This document shows positions 1 to 9,527 of a stretch of 64,000 nt of DNA, in pieces. Under the pieces are notes generated by a model. That model saw nothing but the letters and a program-made list of their open reading frames with translations, was not told where the DNA came from and did not search any database. Position 1 is the first letter of the stretch. Each line of letters begins with the position of its first letter. The DNA is taken from NCBI RefSeq assembly GCF_038594945.1, contig NZ_JBCFYD010000002.1:1530806-1594805 (forward strand), read 5' to 3'. Made by a program: the position numbers and the translations under genes. The DNA comes from Fodinibius sp. Rm-B-1B1-1 (GTDB lineage Bacteria; Bacteroidota; Rhodothermia; Balneolales; Balneolaceae).

Positions 1-555
1 GCTTCCCTGTTCAAGCCCTTTCAAAAAAGCCGTTTTTAGCGACCTGTACTTATCCTGCGCACTTTCAAAAACGGTGAGTTCATACTGAAAAAGCAATAAT
101 TTCGACTCTTCATTATCAGGCACAAAAAAGTAGCCCTCATCTGTATAATTAGGAATAATGCCCACCTCTTCGAGCTTTATCTCGTCGTTGACAAACTCAT
201 AAATCGTCTTCCCTTCCTCAATTTTTGCCTTGAGATGTGGCAACGCCCACTCAATAAGATCTTCTACCTGGGAGAGATCTGACCCATCCACAAAAACAAC
301 TTCGTGTTCGATAACTTCATTAACAAAATCGATTTTTTTGATGCGCTTTGGAAATTCATTGCGCAAATCGCGCAGACGATTTAGGATATCATCAAGAGTG
401 TTATAGAGTTCCACAAGATGACTTAGATGCGGATAAATCTTATTCATTTGAAAGTCATTCGAAACAGATTTAAGTCCCGCCAAAATTTTATACTGCTGGG
501 ATTCAAAATCCGATTGTACTCGTGTAAACAGATCGATATTGAGCGAATATGCCAT
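1..555 (-). CDS. Hypothetical protein, 3' end cut by window edge
   Basis: An open frame runs from an ATG at 555 through the left window edge, 185 codons without a stop. A strong AAGGAGG Shine-Dalgarno lies about five bases upstream of the ATG, which fixes the start. The visible protein begins MAYSLNIDLF and is rich in Leu, Lys, Glu and Asp, with no signal peptide or membrane segment, so it is probably cytoplasmic and largely helical in its first 90 residues. I do not recognise the family. The gene is incomplete, so full length and function cannot be judged. Confidence 0.75.
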   Translation of the reverse strand, partial: MAYSLNIDLFTRVQSDFESQQYKILAGLKSVSNDFQMNKIYPHLSHLVELYNTLDDILNRLRDLRNEFPKRIKKIDFVNEVIEHEVVFVDGSDLSQVEDLIEWALPHLKAKIEEGKTIYEFVNDEIKLEEVGIIPNYTDEGYFFVPDNEESKLLLFQYELTVFESAQDKYRSLKTAFLKGLEQGS

Positions 556-714
556 AGTGACCTCCTTCTTTTGTACCGTACGATAGATGATCCTTTTTTC
601 AACCTTAATTAATAACGAAGAGAGGGGCAAGTTTTATTGTTTGGCTATGGTATGAAGGTCGGAACCGAGAGCATGGTGTTTGAGGCAGAAAGTAAAAATA
701 AGCAAAACTTACCG

Positions 715-1015
715 CTACTTTTTAAATAATGACTTCTCAAAATTAGTGATCATTTTACTGAGGATCTCAATTTCATCAAGTTTAACCTTTAATATTTTTG
801 AAGACATATGGTCTCGCTTTTCATAAGAATTAAAATGTTTGCTGTTTCAAAGCAGGATTTTCTTGAATAAGAAGCGGGCCAAATCTTTCTTTGAATTCGA
901 ACCTACTCCTTCTGAGATATTATTCTTGATACTCATAACAGCACCCCGTAACTGCTCAGCAAATCTAAACTTTTTATCATCTTCCAAGGTATCCGATAAA
1001 TCGAAATTGACTCAT
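715..1015 (-). pseudogene. Decayed four-helix-bundle protein (23S rRNA IVS-like family)
   Basis: Three pieces in different phases read as one four-helix-bundle protein. A short start (MSQFRFIGYLGR, stop) overlaps a frame reading FAEQLRGAVMSIKNNISEG, the hallmark region of the family, which ends at a stop after FLFKKILL. The same phase then resumes and ends with MITNFEKSLFKK, which is typical of the family's C terminus. The N-terminal helix is mostly missing and the middle contains a stop. Members are about 115-130 residues, often linked to 23S rRNA intervening sequences or found as singletons. I infer an inactivated copy. The flanks 556-714 and 1016-1115 hold no gene that I can see. Confidence 0.7.
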
Positions 1016-1115
1016 AGTTTTTCTCTCCTGATGTTAATATGAATTAATAGTTCAAAAATAGCCTCCTATCCACCTCTCCCAAAAATCCATACCCCATGCT
1101 CCGAATCTCATGTCA

Positions 1116-2771
1116 TCATTCCTCCCGAAACTGCACATCCTTCCAATCCTCAAAATGATGAACCACTTTTCTACGCTGGTACTTTCCCGTTGAGGTCACC
1201 GGTATTTGATTCCCAAAAACAACCACTTTGGGAGACTTTGAAAATGGCAAGTGCTCTCGACAAAATTCCAAAATGGCTTCTTCATCCTCTTCAACACCCT
1301 CTTTAAGCTGGACATAAGCTCCCACTTCTTCTCCATACCAATCGTTTTCAAATCCCACGGCAATACCGGCCTTGACGCCTGGTGCTTTATTTATCACCTC
1401 ATCAATTTCAAGCGGCGCAAGATTCACACCACCTCGGATGATGAGTTCTTTCAACCGACCGGTAATAAAAAAGTATGATCGTCCTTGCTCATCATCCACA
1501 TAAAATCCCTCATCACCACTACGAAACCAGCCGTTTTTAAATGTCTTTTCATTGGCTTCCTGATTGTTATAGTACTCCAACATCACATTCACGCCACGGA
1601 TCACAATTTCACCACGCTCCTGCTCCTGTAGCGCATTACCATCCTCATCGTGGATCGCCATTTCATTCGCTGGAATAGGTACACCAATACTCGGATACCC
1701 GTAGTCAGCTATCCATTTTTTGTGTTCTTCCCGATCCAAATAAATAGGTAAAAAACAAGAGTAACAGGTCGTCTCAGAAAGTCCGTAGCCGTGCATAATG
1801 GGGATATCAAATCGATCTTCAAAGGTTTTAGCTACTTTGACAGTCAGTGGCCCCGCACCACATATCACATGTTGTAACGACGAGGTATTGGGGCTATCCC
1901 TATCCACATAATAATTATTGAGATACTGTAGCAATGTAGGCACCATGCTTACGATATGAACACCTTCCTCTTTGATAAGAGGAAAAAATCGACTGGTTCT
2001 AAATTTTTGATTAAGCACCGTTGAACTACCAACGAAAAAGGGTGTAATAAGCGTAACCACCGTACCATTTACATGATGGATCGGCAACACGCACATCATA
2101 CGTGTTTGGGCATCTATCTGGTGCCAGTTGGCAATACTGCGGGCGTCTTCAAGCAGATTACGTTGACTTAAAACAACCCCTTTAGGTGCGCCTGTGGTTC
2201 CAGATGTAAACACAATCAGGGCTTCGGATTCAGCCAGGGAATCTTTTGGCAGCTCTAAGTCACCTTTCTGAGAAGTAAAGTTTTCGATCTCTCCTTCACA
2301 AACAATCCACTCTACATTTTTCAAGTATTCATATTGTTCCAGGATGCCTCGAAATCGCTCACGATATTCCGTGCGTACAAATGCCAGCTCTACTTCTCCA
2401 TTTTCCAGGATATAGGCAATGCGCTCATCATCTTCCCCCAAATTTATAGGCACTACCACTAATCCCAATAACCAAGCGGCAAAATATTGGACCACTGTGT
2501 GCCAGTGATTATGAGCAATAGTCGCTACACGATCCCCTCGACTTAATCCACGATTTTGTAAAAAACGAGCACAGTCAAGCACCTGCTGGTAAAATTCTGC
2601 ATAGGTAACTTCAATACGGTTATCATTTTCATCAATATAGATCAGATACTCTGTCTTTTTCTCCGAACGAGCCCCTAACAAGCCAGAAATATCTTGAAAT
2701 GGCAAGGTCGGTAATTCTCCTGATATATTTCGTGCGTGATCTATTTTTTTCTGAAGCTCTTTAAAATCCAT
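1116..2771 (-). CDS. AMP-binding acyl-CoA synthetase (class I adenylate-forming)
   Basis: A 551-residue ligase that should activate a carboxylic acid to acyl-AMP and then acyl-CoA. The P-loop TSGTTGAPKG lies near residues 189-198. YGLSETTCYS, the RSGDEG aspartate motif, the hinge GRLKELIIRGG and a C-terminal lysine in TSTGKYQRRK complete the ANL signature set. The length fits medium or long fatty acyl-CoA or aryl-CoA ligases; the substrate cannot be read from sequence. It is not a PaaK-type phenylacetate ligase, which is shorter and has different motifs. A TTG at 2807 would add 12 residues; the ATG at 2771 is preferred although its ribosome binding site is weak. It is divergent from the isoaspartate methyltransferase gene. 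Confidence 0.88.
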   Translation of the reverse strand: MDFKELQKKIDHARNISGELPTLPFQDISGLLGARSEKKTEYLIYIDENDNRIEVTYAEFYQQVLDCARFLQNRGLSRGDRVATIAHNHWHTVVQYFAAWLLGLVVVPINLGEDDERIAYILENGEVELAFVRTEYRERFRGILEQYEYLKNVEWIVCEGEIENFTSQKGDLELPKDSLAESEALIVFTSGTTGAPKGVVLSQRNLLEDARSIANWHQIDAQTRMMCVLPIHHVNGTVVTLITPFFVGSSTVLNQKFRTSRFFPLIKEEGVHIVSMVPTLLQYLNNYYVDRDSPNTSSLQHVICGAGPLTVKVAKTFEDRFDIPIMHGYGLSETTCYSCFLPIYLDREEHKKWIADYGYPSIGVPIPANEMAIHDEDGNALQEQERGEIVIRGVNVMLEYYNNQEANEKTFKNGWFRSGDEGFYVDDEQGRSYFFITGRLKELIIRGGVNLAPLEIDEVINKAPGVKAGIAVGFENDWYGEEVGAYVQLKEGVEEDEEAILEFCREHLPFSKSPKVVVFGNQIPVTSTGKYQRRKVVHHFEDWKDVQFREE

Positions 2772-2810
2772 AACTACTGTTTTTATTCCCCGTTGATCTG
2801 TGCTCAATTT

Positions 2811-2840
2811 TAGGTTTTGGCGGGCGGAAAGGCAAACCTA
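2811..2840. repeat. Imperfect palindrome between divergent genes
   Basis: TAGGTTT at 2811-2817 is the reverse complement of AAACCTA at 2834-2840, separated by a G-rich spacer of 16 bases. It sits in the divergent promoter region between the acyl-CoA synthetase and pcm. It could be an operator or a small hairpin; nothing else supports a function. Confidence 0.3.
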
Positions 2841-2910
2841 TAACCACATTTTGAACGAACTTTTGCCCGCAGTATGTTTAAAAAAGTTATATACGATCTA
2901 AGATGGAGCT

Positions 2911-3714
2911 ATGAAAAAGCTTAATTATCTTCTCGTTTTGCTTATTACTGGGGCGGGACTTTGGCTCACACTCGACAAACCAGCCCCTCTTCCACCAGAT
3001 CAACTAACACCCCCATCTTCTGTAGACACTGTTTTGACTGACACCCTCCATTGGAATCACCCGCGCTTTGATCAGCGCAAAGAGGAGCGACACCAAATGG
3101 TAGAAGATGATATTATCAGCAGAGGGATTACAGACTCATCTATTATTGCAGCGATGAAACACGTCCCACGCCATTTTTTTGTCCCAAAAAATCACCAAAA
3201 TTTAGCCTATTCCGACCGACCATTGCCAATTGGACATGATCAAACAATATCTCAACCCTATATTGTTGCCTATATGACCAAATCGCTTGAGGTTGAACCT
3301 GGAGAAAAGGTGCTCGAAATTGGTACGGGCAGCGGCTACCAGGCTGCCGTGTTATCCGAATTAACCCCACATGTTTACACTATTGAAATTGTAAAGCCAC
3401 TGGGCGATCAAGCTATTCGTCGATTTAAGATACTCGGCTATCACACCATCCAAACAAAAATTGGCAATGGCTATACAGGATGGCCTAAGTATGCCCCTTT
3501 TGACAAGATCATACTAACTGCCGCTCCTCAAGAGATTCCCCAACCATTAATAGATCAACTGGCACCTGGTGGTATTATGATTGCCCCCATCGGTAGTGTG
3601 GACAGCAATCAAATTCTAACCAAAATCACCAAAGATGAAAAGGGTAACCTGTCGCGACAAAAAATGCTGCCCGTTCGTTTTGTGCCGATGACGGGGAAAT
3701 CCCAAAAGCAATAA
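2911..3714 (+). CDS. pcm: Protein-L-isoaspartate O-methyltransferase, apparently exported
   Basis: Repairs isoaspartyl residues in damaged proteins by SAM-dependent methylation. The catalytic domain (about residues 55-260) has the family motifs ISQPYIVAYM and LEIGTGSGYQAAVL (SAM-binding motif I near residue 135), followed by the acidic strand YTIEIV. Family enzymes are usually about 210-220 residues; this one has 267 because of an N-terminal hydrophobic stretch (residues 4-20) and a proline-rich linker, suggesting a signal peptide or membrane anchor and action outside the cytoplasm. The start is supported by GGAG just upstream. Family assignment is firm; the location is inferred. Confidence 0.93.
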   Translation: MKKLNYLLVLLITGAGLWLTLDKPAPLPPDQLTPPSSVDTVLTDTLHWNHPRFDQRKEERHQMVEDDIISRGITDSSIIAAMKHVPRHFFVPKNHQNLAYSDRPLPIGHDQTISQPYIVAYMTKSLEVEPGEKVLEIGTGSGYQAAVLSELTPHVYTIEIVKPLGDQAIRRFKILGYHTIQTKIGNGYTGWPKYAPFDKIILTAAPQEIPQPLIDQLAPGGIMIAPIGSVDSNQILTKITKDEKGNLSRQKMLPVRFVPMTGKSQKQ

Positions 3715-3869
3715 AATATTGCTTATATGACTTACGCCTTGACAATTTAGAAGTACCAAGTATCCTTTATTATAACTTATTTTGCGAGATTCTAAAATTT
3801 ATACAGCGAAGTTTTAACACAGGTTACAAGGTTCAGGATTGCATAGCATAGGATCTTTTCTTTAAACCA

Positions 3870-5567
3870 TTAAGCTCCTTTCCGCTCTAAAATGCGGGGA
3901 GATGTCAGCTCGAAATCAGCATATTGCCATACTTCATCAAACTGATTTTTAACTTCTTGGGCTTCACTTTCGCGTCCCTGAGCCAATAAGCTTTGATACA
4001 GCCCAAAGAGCGCCCATCCATTGTTGGGAAACTCCTTAAGATCATCGCGAAAAACCTGTTCGGCCTCGGTAGCTTTACCGGCATCCAACAAAACTGTACC
4101 GAGATTATGGCGTACAGGGAAGAACCAATCTGGCGGCTCGTTGTAAAGCAACTCATCCTCAATCGCGATCGCCTCTTTTAATGACTCAACAGCTTGGTCA
4201 TACTCATTATTTTTGGCATGAATTTCCCCCTCCAACACGCGGGCAGCAATCTGCATGAGATCATAAGCGTGATTCATTATGATAACCTCTTTTAATGAAT
4301 CATCCGCAGCAATAGTTTTAAGATTATCGAGGCTTTGCCTTGCGCTGTCAATCTCTTCGTTAGCCAAAAACGCCATTCCACGAGCATAATGCCAAACACC
4401 ACGAGGATAAAGTAGTTCCTCATCAGGTTTTGGAGTAGACATAATGGCATCCCATTCTCCAAACCTCACATTGCCATACATTGGGATAGCCCAAAAATGC
4501 TGCAAGAGTCCCATCCCCGGCTCACGCATCATGGTCGTATCGACATGCTCAAACGTATTTTTGGCAGCCTCTAAACTACGTTTCATGCGCCCTTCCAACG
4601 TAGCTGTAGCCCATAAAAAGTGATGATTGTGTGGCATATATCCCAGTGGATACATCCCTTGCTGATGGCATTGTGCCACATATTCATTATCGGATTCAAT
4701 CGCCCGCTCATTAGCCTCCGACCCTTCGTGGTACATTCCCACACGGATGTAGGTATGTGCCGGCATGTGTACCAAGTGTCCCGCCCCAGGTACCGCATTA
4801 CCCAGTCGTTTGGCACTTTCCAATGCTTTCTCGGGATTGGGTGAAGCTTCAGTGGCATGAATATACAGATGATTAGCCATTGGGTGATCGGGATGTTGTT
4901 CTATCACATTTTCAAGTATCCCTAAAATCTTGGGCGTCCACGGTTGTGCTTCTCCTTCCTCCGCCCAAAAATCCCACGGATGCAAATCCATTAAAGCCTC
5001 GGCATATAATACCTGCGCATCCATATCATCGGGATACTTTTCGGCTACTTCTTCCATTGCCTGAGCATAAGCACTGTCCAGCTGAGTACGATCTTCGGGC
5101 GGAATTTCAGCATAGCGCTTCGCCAGAGCATTAATATAATCCTGCTCGCGCTGCGTTCCATTAGCTCTCAACTCCTGCGCTTTTTGCAGCGCTTCCCAAG
5201 CTACCGGAATGGCATCAGGCATCATTGGAAGATTCAAATTCGGTCCCTGCACTAATGCCACACCCCACCATGCCATCGGATGATCGGGCTGAAGGTCGGC
5301 AACCTGACGGAATGAGCGCTCAGCTTCTTTATGATTAAAACCATAAGTCAAAATCATGGCCTGATCAAAATATTGATCAGCCAGCGTATCCTGCAGAGAT
5401 ACATCAAAATTGTGGTTCCCCATCCCCTCAAATAAGGGCGCTCGCTGATCGGCAAACAAATGCCGATCGTCAGATTCATCAGAACAACTGGTAAATAGAA
5501 AAAGACTACCAAGAAGCCCCATAACATAAATACCAGATGTAACTAAACGACATTTCCATCTATACAT
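3870..5567 (-). CDS. TPR lipoprotein with conserved histidine cluster
   Basis: A 565-residue protein with a hydrophobic N terminus ending FLFTSC (Cys28), a plausible lipobox, so probably membrane-anchored outside the cytoplasm. Helical TPR-type repeats fill the rest, for example the MILTYGFNHKEAERSFRQVA segment near residue 71 and repeats near residues 425-540. Five histidines (233, 237, 264, 267, 271) form H-x3-H-x26-H-x2-H-x3-H around YIHATE and VHMPAHTYIR. The same array with identical spacing occurs in the second TPR protein of the window (15167-16780). The family is common but has no function I know of. GGAGGG precedes the ATG. It is divergent from the DUF2059-like gene and convergent with pcm. 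Confidence 0.85.
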   Translation of the reverse strand: MYRWKCRLVTSGIYVMGLLGSLFLFTSCSDESDDRHLFADQRAPLFEGMGNHNFDVSLQDTLADQYFDQAMILTYGFNHKEAERSFRQVADLQPDHPMAWWGVALVQGPNLNLPMMPDAIPVAWEALQKAQELRANGTQREQDYINALAKRYAEIPPEDRTQLDSAYAQAMEEVAEKYPDDMDAQVLYAEALMDLHPWDFWAEEGEAQPWTPKILGILENVIEQHPDHPMANHLYIHATEASPNPEKALESAKRLGNAVPGAGHLVHMPAHTYIRVGMYHEGSEANERAIESDNEYVAQCHQQGMYPLGYMPHNHHFLWATATLEGRMKRSLEAAKNTFEHVDTTMMREPGMGLLQHFWAIPMYGNVRFGEWDAIMSTPKPDEELLYPRGVWHYARGMAFLANEEIDSARQSLDNLKTIAADDSLKEVIIMNHAYDLMQIAARVLEGEIHAKNNEYDQAVESLKEAIAIEDELLYNEPPDWFFPVRHNLGTVLLDAGKATEAEQVFRDDLKEFPNNGWALFGLYQSLLAQGRESEAQEVKNQFDEVWQYADFELTSPRILERKGA

Positions 5568-5727
5568 AATGCCCTCCTATTAAGAGATTAACAGAATAAT
5601 ATTATATACTTCTATAAGATATATTTGGATCCCGCCTTTCGATTCTTTAGAAACTTTTTTTGTACTAATAAATTATTCTTAGCTTCATTTATCATTCTTT
5701 TGTATTACGACTACAAATTCTGACATA

Positions 5728-6546
5728 ATGACTATACTCAGATTAATCTTTACTCTTTTTCTGCTAACGTCTTTACCTATTATTTCTGTAGGCCAACAAC
5801 CCACAGCCTCCTCACAAACTGATGCCATCCAACATATTGTAAGTACTATTCCATTTAATGAGATGCTTGAAGAAAGCCCACGAGACCTACACCAACAATT
5901 TTCTCAGAATCCATTTGGCTTACCTCCATCCCAAAATGAAAAAATGATGGAGATCTTTCTGGAGACCTTCACCACAGATACCCTTTCGGAACACATCCGC
6001 CAAACATTTGAAGACAGTATTGATAAAAAACACGCGCAGTCAGTTAATGAGTGGCTTTCTCAGGAAAAGAATCAGCCCTTAATCAATGCGGAAAAAGAGT
6101 ATTATACTATTGAAGGTATACGAAAGCGTGTCGTAAACCGGTACGAAATGGAACAAGATCCGCCTTCTGCGGAGCGAAAAGAGTTGCTATCAAACCTTGC
6201 GCAAACCAAATCTGCCACAGAAATGGAGCTCGAAACACAGGTTATCCTGTTTCGCTCTCTGGTAAAAGCTTTTGGAATACTCAATACGCAAAGAACACTC
6301 AGCGATGCCCAAATTGAAGGCTTTGTCAGTAATTTTAGGAATCAAGCGCAATCGCAGATTGAGCGTGAAATAACACAAAAGCTGATGGTTCAATTTTATG
6401 GTATTGATAATGAGCTGATTCGCGACTATCAATCCTTTTATGAATCGGAAGCCGGCCGGTGGCTCAGCCAAACAACAGCCGAGGCATTGAAATCCGCTTA
6501 CCAGAAAGCATCAGACGAATTTCTGCAATCCATTGAGAACTTATAA
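5728..6546 (+). CDS. Exported DUF2059-like protein
   Basis: A 272-residue protein with a Sec signal peptide (hydrophobic residues 4-20, cleavage probably after SVGQ). The remainder is helical and charged. The C-terminal 100 residues, with FVSNFRNQAQSQI and the YQSFYESEAGRWLSQ block, resemble the DUF2059 domain, in which an FYxSxxG-like motif is conserved. DUF2059 proteins are periplasmic or secreted and of unknown function. It lies 36 bases upstream of the subtilisin-like lipoprotein on the same strand, so the two may be co-transcribed. Confidence 0.75.
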   Translation: MTILRLIFTLFLLTSLPIISVGQQPTASSQTDAIQHIVSTIPFNEMLEESPRDLHQQFSQNPFGLPPSQNEKMMEIFLETFTTDTLSEHIRQTFEDSIDKKHAQSVNEWLSQEKNQPLINAEKEYYTIEGIRKRVVNRYEMEQDPPSAERKELLSNLAQTKSATEMELETQVILFRSLVKAFGILNTQRTLSDAQIEGFVSNFRNQAQSQIEREITQKLMVQFYGIDNELIRDYQSFYESEAGRWLSQTTAEALKSAYQKASDEFLQSIENL

Positions 6547-6582
6547 CGAGTACTACCTCAGACCGTTAAACCATTATATCCT

Positions 6583-8268
6583 ATGATTACCCGTATTCTT
6601 CTCATCATCTCCATCATCGCCACCTTCATTGGCTGTTCTACAACAGAACCTACTACACAACCAGAACCGACGGCTCCATCGGAAAAACAGCCAGAAGTTG
6701 TTGAAGAACCCATAGACTTTTCGACGATGCTGGAACCTCCAAAGGGCTGGCATCACTGGAATGAACAAGATACCCAGTTTCGGGGCATCAGCAGCAAAAA
6801 TGCTTATGAGACCGTGCTTAGCAATAAATCGCCTCAAAAAGAAGTGGTGGTAGCAGTCATTGATGGCGGCGTAGATCCCGAACACGAGGATCTCGATGAT
6901 GTTATGTGGACCAATGAGGATGAGGTTCCTGCTAACGGAAAGGATGACGACGGCAATGGATATATAGACGATGTTAACGGGTGGAATTTTATTGGCGGAT
7001 CGGATGGCAAAAATGTAAATCATGACACCTTTGAACTCACACGCATTTATCGTGATCTGCACCAACGGTTTGCCAATGTAGATACGACTACCCTTAATAA
7101 GCAAGCACGCGAAAAGTATGTCTACTACAAAGAAATACGGTCGGACTATGAAGCGGAAGTCAATCAACTCAATCAACAGTACAAAAATATTGAATCGCTA
7201 AACCAGAGCATGCAGGAAGCACAGAATATCCTCGATAACCATTTCGCGGATTCCTCATATTCATATGAAGATATTCAAAACCTACAGCCCACCAGTCAAG
7301 AGCTCAATTTTGCCAAAAATGTAATGAGCTATATACTCGAAAATGATATTGATTCTACGCTCATTACCGATCAAAAGAAACAGATTTATGAGTTTGCTAA
7401 ATATGGCTACAATCCTGATTTCAGTCCGCGGGATATTGTTGGTGATAACTATGAGGACAAAACCGAACGCTACTACGGGAATCATGACGTAGCAGGACCG
7501 GATCCCTCACATGGCACACATGTGGCCGGAATTATTGCCGCGGAACGTGACAATGGGATTGGGGTAAATGGAGTTGCTACCAACACACGCATAATGGCTA
7601 TTCGCGCCGTGCCCAATGGTGATGAACGCGACAAAGACGTAGCTAATGCCGTTCGCTATGCCGTGGATAATGGGGCCGATATCATTAATATGAGCTTCGG
7701 GAAAAGTTATTCTCCCCACAAAGAAGTAGTAAATAAAGCCATCGCTTATGCCGACGAAAATGACGTATTAATGGTTCATGGTGCCGGCAATAGTGCTGAA
7801 AACAGTGATAAGAAACCCAGCTATCCCACCGATAAGTATGAAAATGGAGGATCTGCTAATTTATGGCTGAGTGTTGGGGCTACTGCATGGAAACCAGATG
7901 AAAATTTTGTAGCTCAATTCAGCAATTACGGCAATGAAACCGTAGATCTGTTTGCACCCGGCGTAGATATCTACTCAACCATGCCCGGCAACGAGTACAA
8001 ATTTCAAGAAGGTACCAGCATGGCTTCCCCCGTTGTGGCCGGATCTGCTGCACTCATTATGGCTTATTATCCTCATCTGTCAACTCAACAAATTCGACAG
8101 ATCATCATGGAAAACACTACCCGGTATGCTGATCAAGAGGTCATTCTCCCAAATGAGGGAAATCCAGAAGCTTCGGAAACTGTACAATTTTCTGAACTAT
8201 CTGTTTCTGATGGAGTTGTTAATGTTTATAAAGCCCTTCAGGCAGCAGAAGAATTAAGCAATCGTTGA
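6583..8268 (+). CDS. Subtilisin-like (S8) serine protease lipoprotein
   Basis: A 561-residue S8 endopeptidase. It has a lipoprotein signal (Cys18 in FIGCST) followed by a Pro/Thr/Glu-rich linker, so it is probably anchored in an envelope membrane. The catalytic triad is visible: Asp94 in AVIDGGVDPEHEDL, His310 in SHGTHVAG, Ser479 in GTSMASP, with oxyanion Asn403 in GAGNSA. The Asp-to-His distance is about 216 residues, far more than in classical subtilisins, because of an inserted charged, probably helical segment (about residues 145-300). A DDDGNGYIDD acidic loop (residues 121-130) looks like a calcium site. No C-terminal sorting domain is seen. Assignment as an active protease is firm; the substrate is unknown. 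Confidence 0.93.
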   Translation: MITRILLIISIIATFIGCSTTEPTTQPEPTAPSEKQPEVVEEPIDFSTMLEPPKGWHHWNEQDTQFRGISSKNAYETVLSNKSPQKEVVVAVIDGGVDPEHEDLDDVMWTNEDEVPANGKDDDGNGYIDDVNGWNFIGGSDGKNVNHDTFELTRIYRDLHQRFANVDTTTLNKQAREKYVYYKEIRSDYEAEVNQLNQQYKNIESLNQSMQEAQNILDNHFADSSYSYEDIQNLQPTSQELNFAKNVMSYILENDIDSTLITDQKKQIYEFAKYGYNPDFSPRDIVGDNYEDKTERYYGNHDVAGPDPSHGTHVAGIIAAERDNGIGVNGVATNTRIMAIRAVPNGDERDKDVANAVRYAVDNGADIINMSFGKSYSPHKEVVNKAIAYADENDVLMVHGAGNSAENSDKKPSYPTDKYENGGSANLWLSVGATAWKPDENFVAQFSNYGNETVDLFAPGVDIYSTMPGNEYKFQEGTSMASPVVAGSAALIMAYYPHLSTQQIRQIIMENTTRYADQEVILPNEGNPEASETVQFSELSVSDGVVNVYKALQAAEELSNR

Positions 8269-8367
8269 CCTTACCTCAACTCATAAGAAATTCTAAAGCT
8301 ATACCATATATATGAAAAGATAAGATATAGTCTTTCTTACAACTTTGTATTAATGAAAGAACTATCT

Positions 8368-8392
8368 ACTGGTTGATTAAGTAATCACCAGT
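8368..8392. other. Weak hairpin between convergent genes
   Basis: ACTGGTTGATT and AATCACCAGT can pair with one bulge around a four-base loop. It sits between the convergent protease and methyltransferase genes. No T-run follows on either strand, so it is at best a weak bidirectional transcription end or mRNA-stabilising hairpin. Confidence 0.35.
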
Positions 8393-8408
8393 AAAATATA
8401 GTTAATCC

Positions 8409-9497
8409 TCATTTTTGTACTACGTAATAATCATTTTGGATGTCATGATCCAACTGGTGAATCTCTATATCCTCGAATCCAGCCTCTCTAAGTAGTTCCT
8501 TCGCTTTTTTCCGTCCCCACATAGCACCAAGTCCATCTCCGCCCTGAGCCAACGACACCGACATACAATGCATGCACGAAACCGTATAAAGCGCTGGACC
8601 CAACGGATGATCCAGATTTTTATGGACATGTCCTGTGGAATGAATATCCTGCATGAGGTAAAGTCCGTCCGGCTTTAGCGTACGATTAATTCCCTTAAGT
8701 ACCGACAGCGGTTTCGCCTGATCGTGGATCGCATCGAACGTAGTTACAAAATCATAGGCCTCCGATTCAGCTGTTTGCTCAAAGTCACTGGCATCACGGA
8801 TCTCAAACTCTACGTTTTTCAAACCTCTTTTCTTAGCTTCGGCCCTTGCCCAGCTTATGGCTTCTTCTGACAGGTCCAGACCTTTAAATCTACTGTTCGG
8901 GAATAGTCCGGCCATTTTAAGAATTGCTCGTCCGCGACCACATCCTACATCCAGAACGGATTTCCCGCTTTGAAGTTCTCCGACAAGTCCAGGAACTAAT
9001 GGCAGAATATAATCTTCAAGCGCATCTACGACTGTCATTCCGCTATCTTCGGCCATCACTTCATGGAATCGATCATACTTTTCATAGGGTACTCCTCCAC
9101 CATTTTTAAAGCATTCCACAATATCGTCTTCAACACTACCCAATACTGAAATATATTGTGACATAACAGCAAGATTTTCTGAATCCGTACCCCTCGTTAA
9201 TAGTCGAGTATGTTCTTTGGGTAGAAGATATCGTTCCGATTCATCTACCTCTACAATTCCTCCCGTGGCCATTGCTCCAAGCCACTCTCTAACGTATCGC
9301 TCATTCAGACCAGCATTTTCAGCCAACTCTTCACTGTCGGTCCAATTCATTTCAGCCATCGCATCAAATAACCCTGTACGGTGACCGATTGAAATCATTA
9401 ACATTAAAGCACCACTATTTAAGGCCGTAACAAACCATTCGTCGAACCCTGTCTCAGTACTTGCCGTTTGAGGCATTGTTATCGCTGAATTACACAT
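8409..9497 (-). CDS. SAM-dependent methyltransferase with N-terminal winged helix (Rv2258c-like)
   Basis: A 362-residue protein. The first part (about residues 15-110) is a winged-helix region (GLFDAMAEM..., LNERYVREWLGAMATGGIVE) like the dimerisation domain of O-methyltransferases. The second (about residues 165-360) is a class I SAM fold with VLDVGCGRGRAILKMA and a following acidic strand GLDLSEEAI. This arrangement matches the Rv2258c-type family, whose substrate is unknown. The C-terminal part carries CMHCMSVSLAQGG with two nearby cysteines. A second ATG at residue 8 is possible. It is divergent from a TetR regulator, with operator-like sites in the shared promoter, which suggests that TetR controls it. 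Confidence 0.85.
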   Translation of the reverse strand: MCNSAITMPQTASTETGFDEWFVTALNSGALMLMISIGHRTGLFDAMAEMNWTDSEELAENAGLNERYVREWLGAMATGGIVEVDESERYLLPKEHTRLLTRGTDSENLAVMSQYISVLGSVEDDIVECFKNGGGVPYEKYDRFHEVMAEDSGMTVVDALEDYILPLVPGLVGELQSGKSVLDVGCGRGRAILKMAGLFPNSRFKGLDLSEEAISWARAEAKKRGLKNVEFEIRDASDFEQTAESEAYDFVTTFDAIHDQAKPLSVLKGINRTLKPDGLYLMQDIHSTGHVHKNLDHPLGPALYTVSCMHCMSVSLAQGGDGLGAMWGRKKAKELLREAGFEDIEIHQLDHDIQNDYYVVQK

Positions 9498-9527
9498 AGT
9501 ATTTTACCATTTATTTATATTTTACAA

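Noticed and set aside
6574..7176. 200-residue minus-strand ORF opposite the subtilisin-like gene
   Set aside because: It is a hydrophobic antisense frame of a gene with a clear catalytic triad and lipoprotein signal; it resembles no family.
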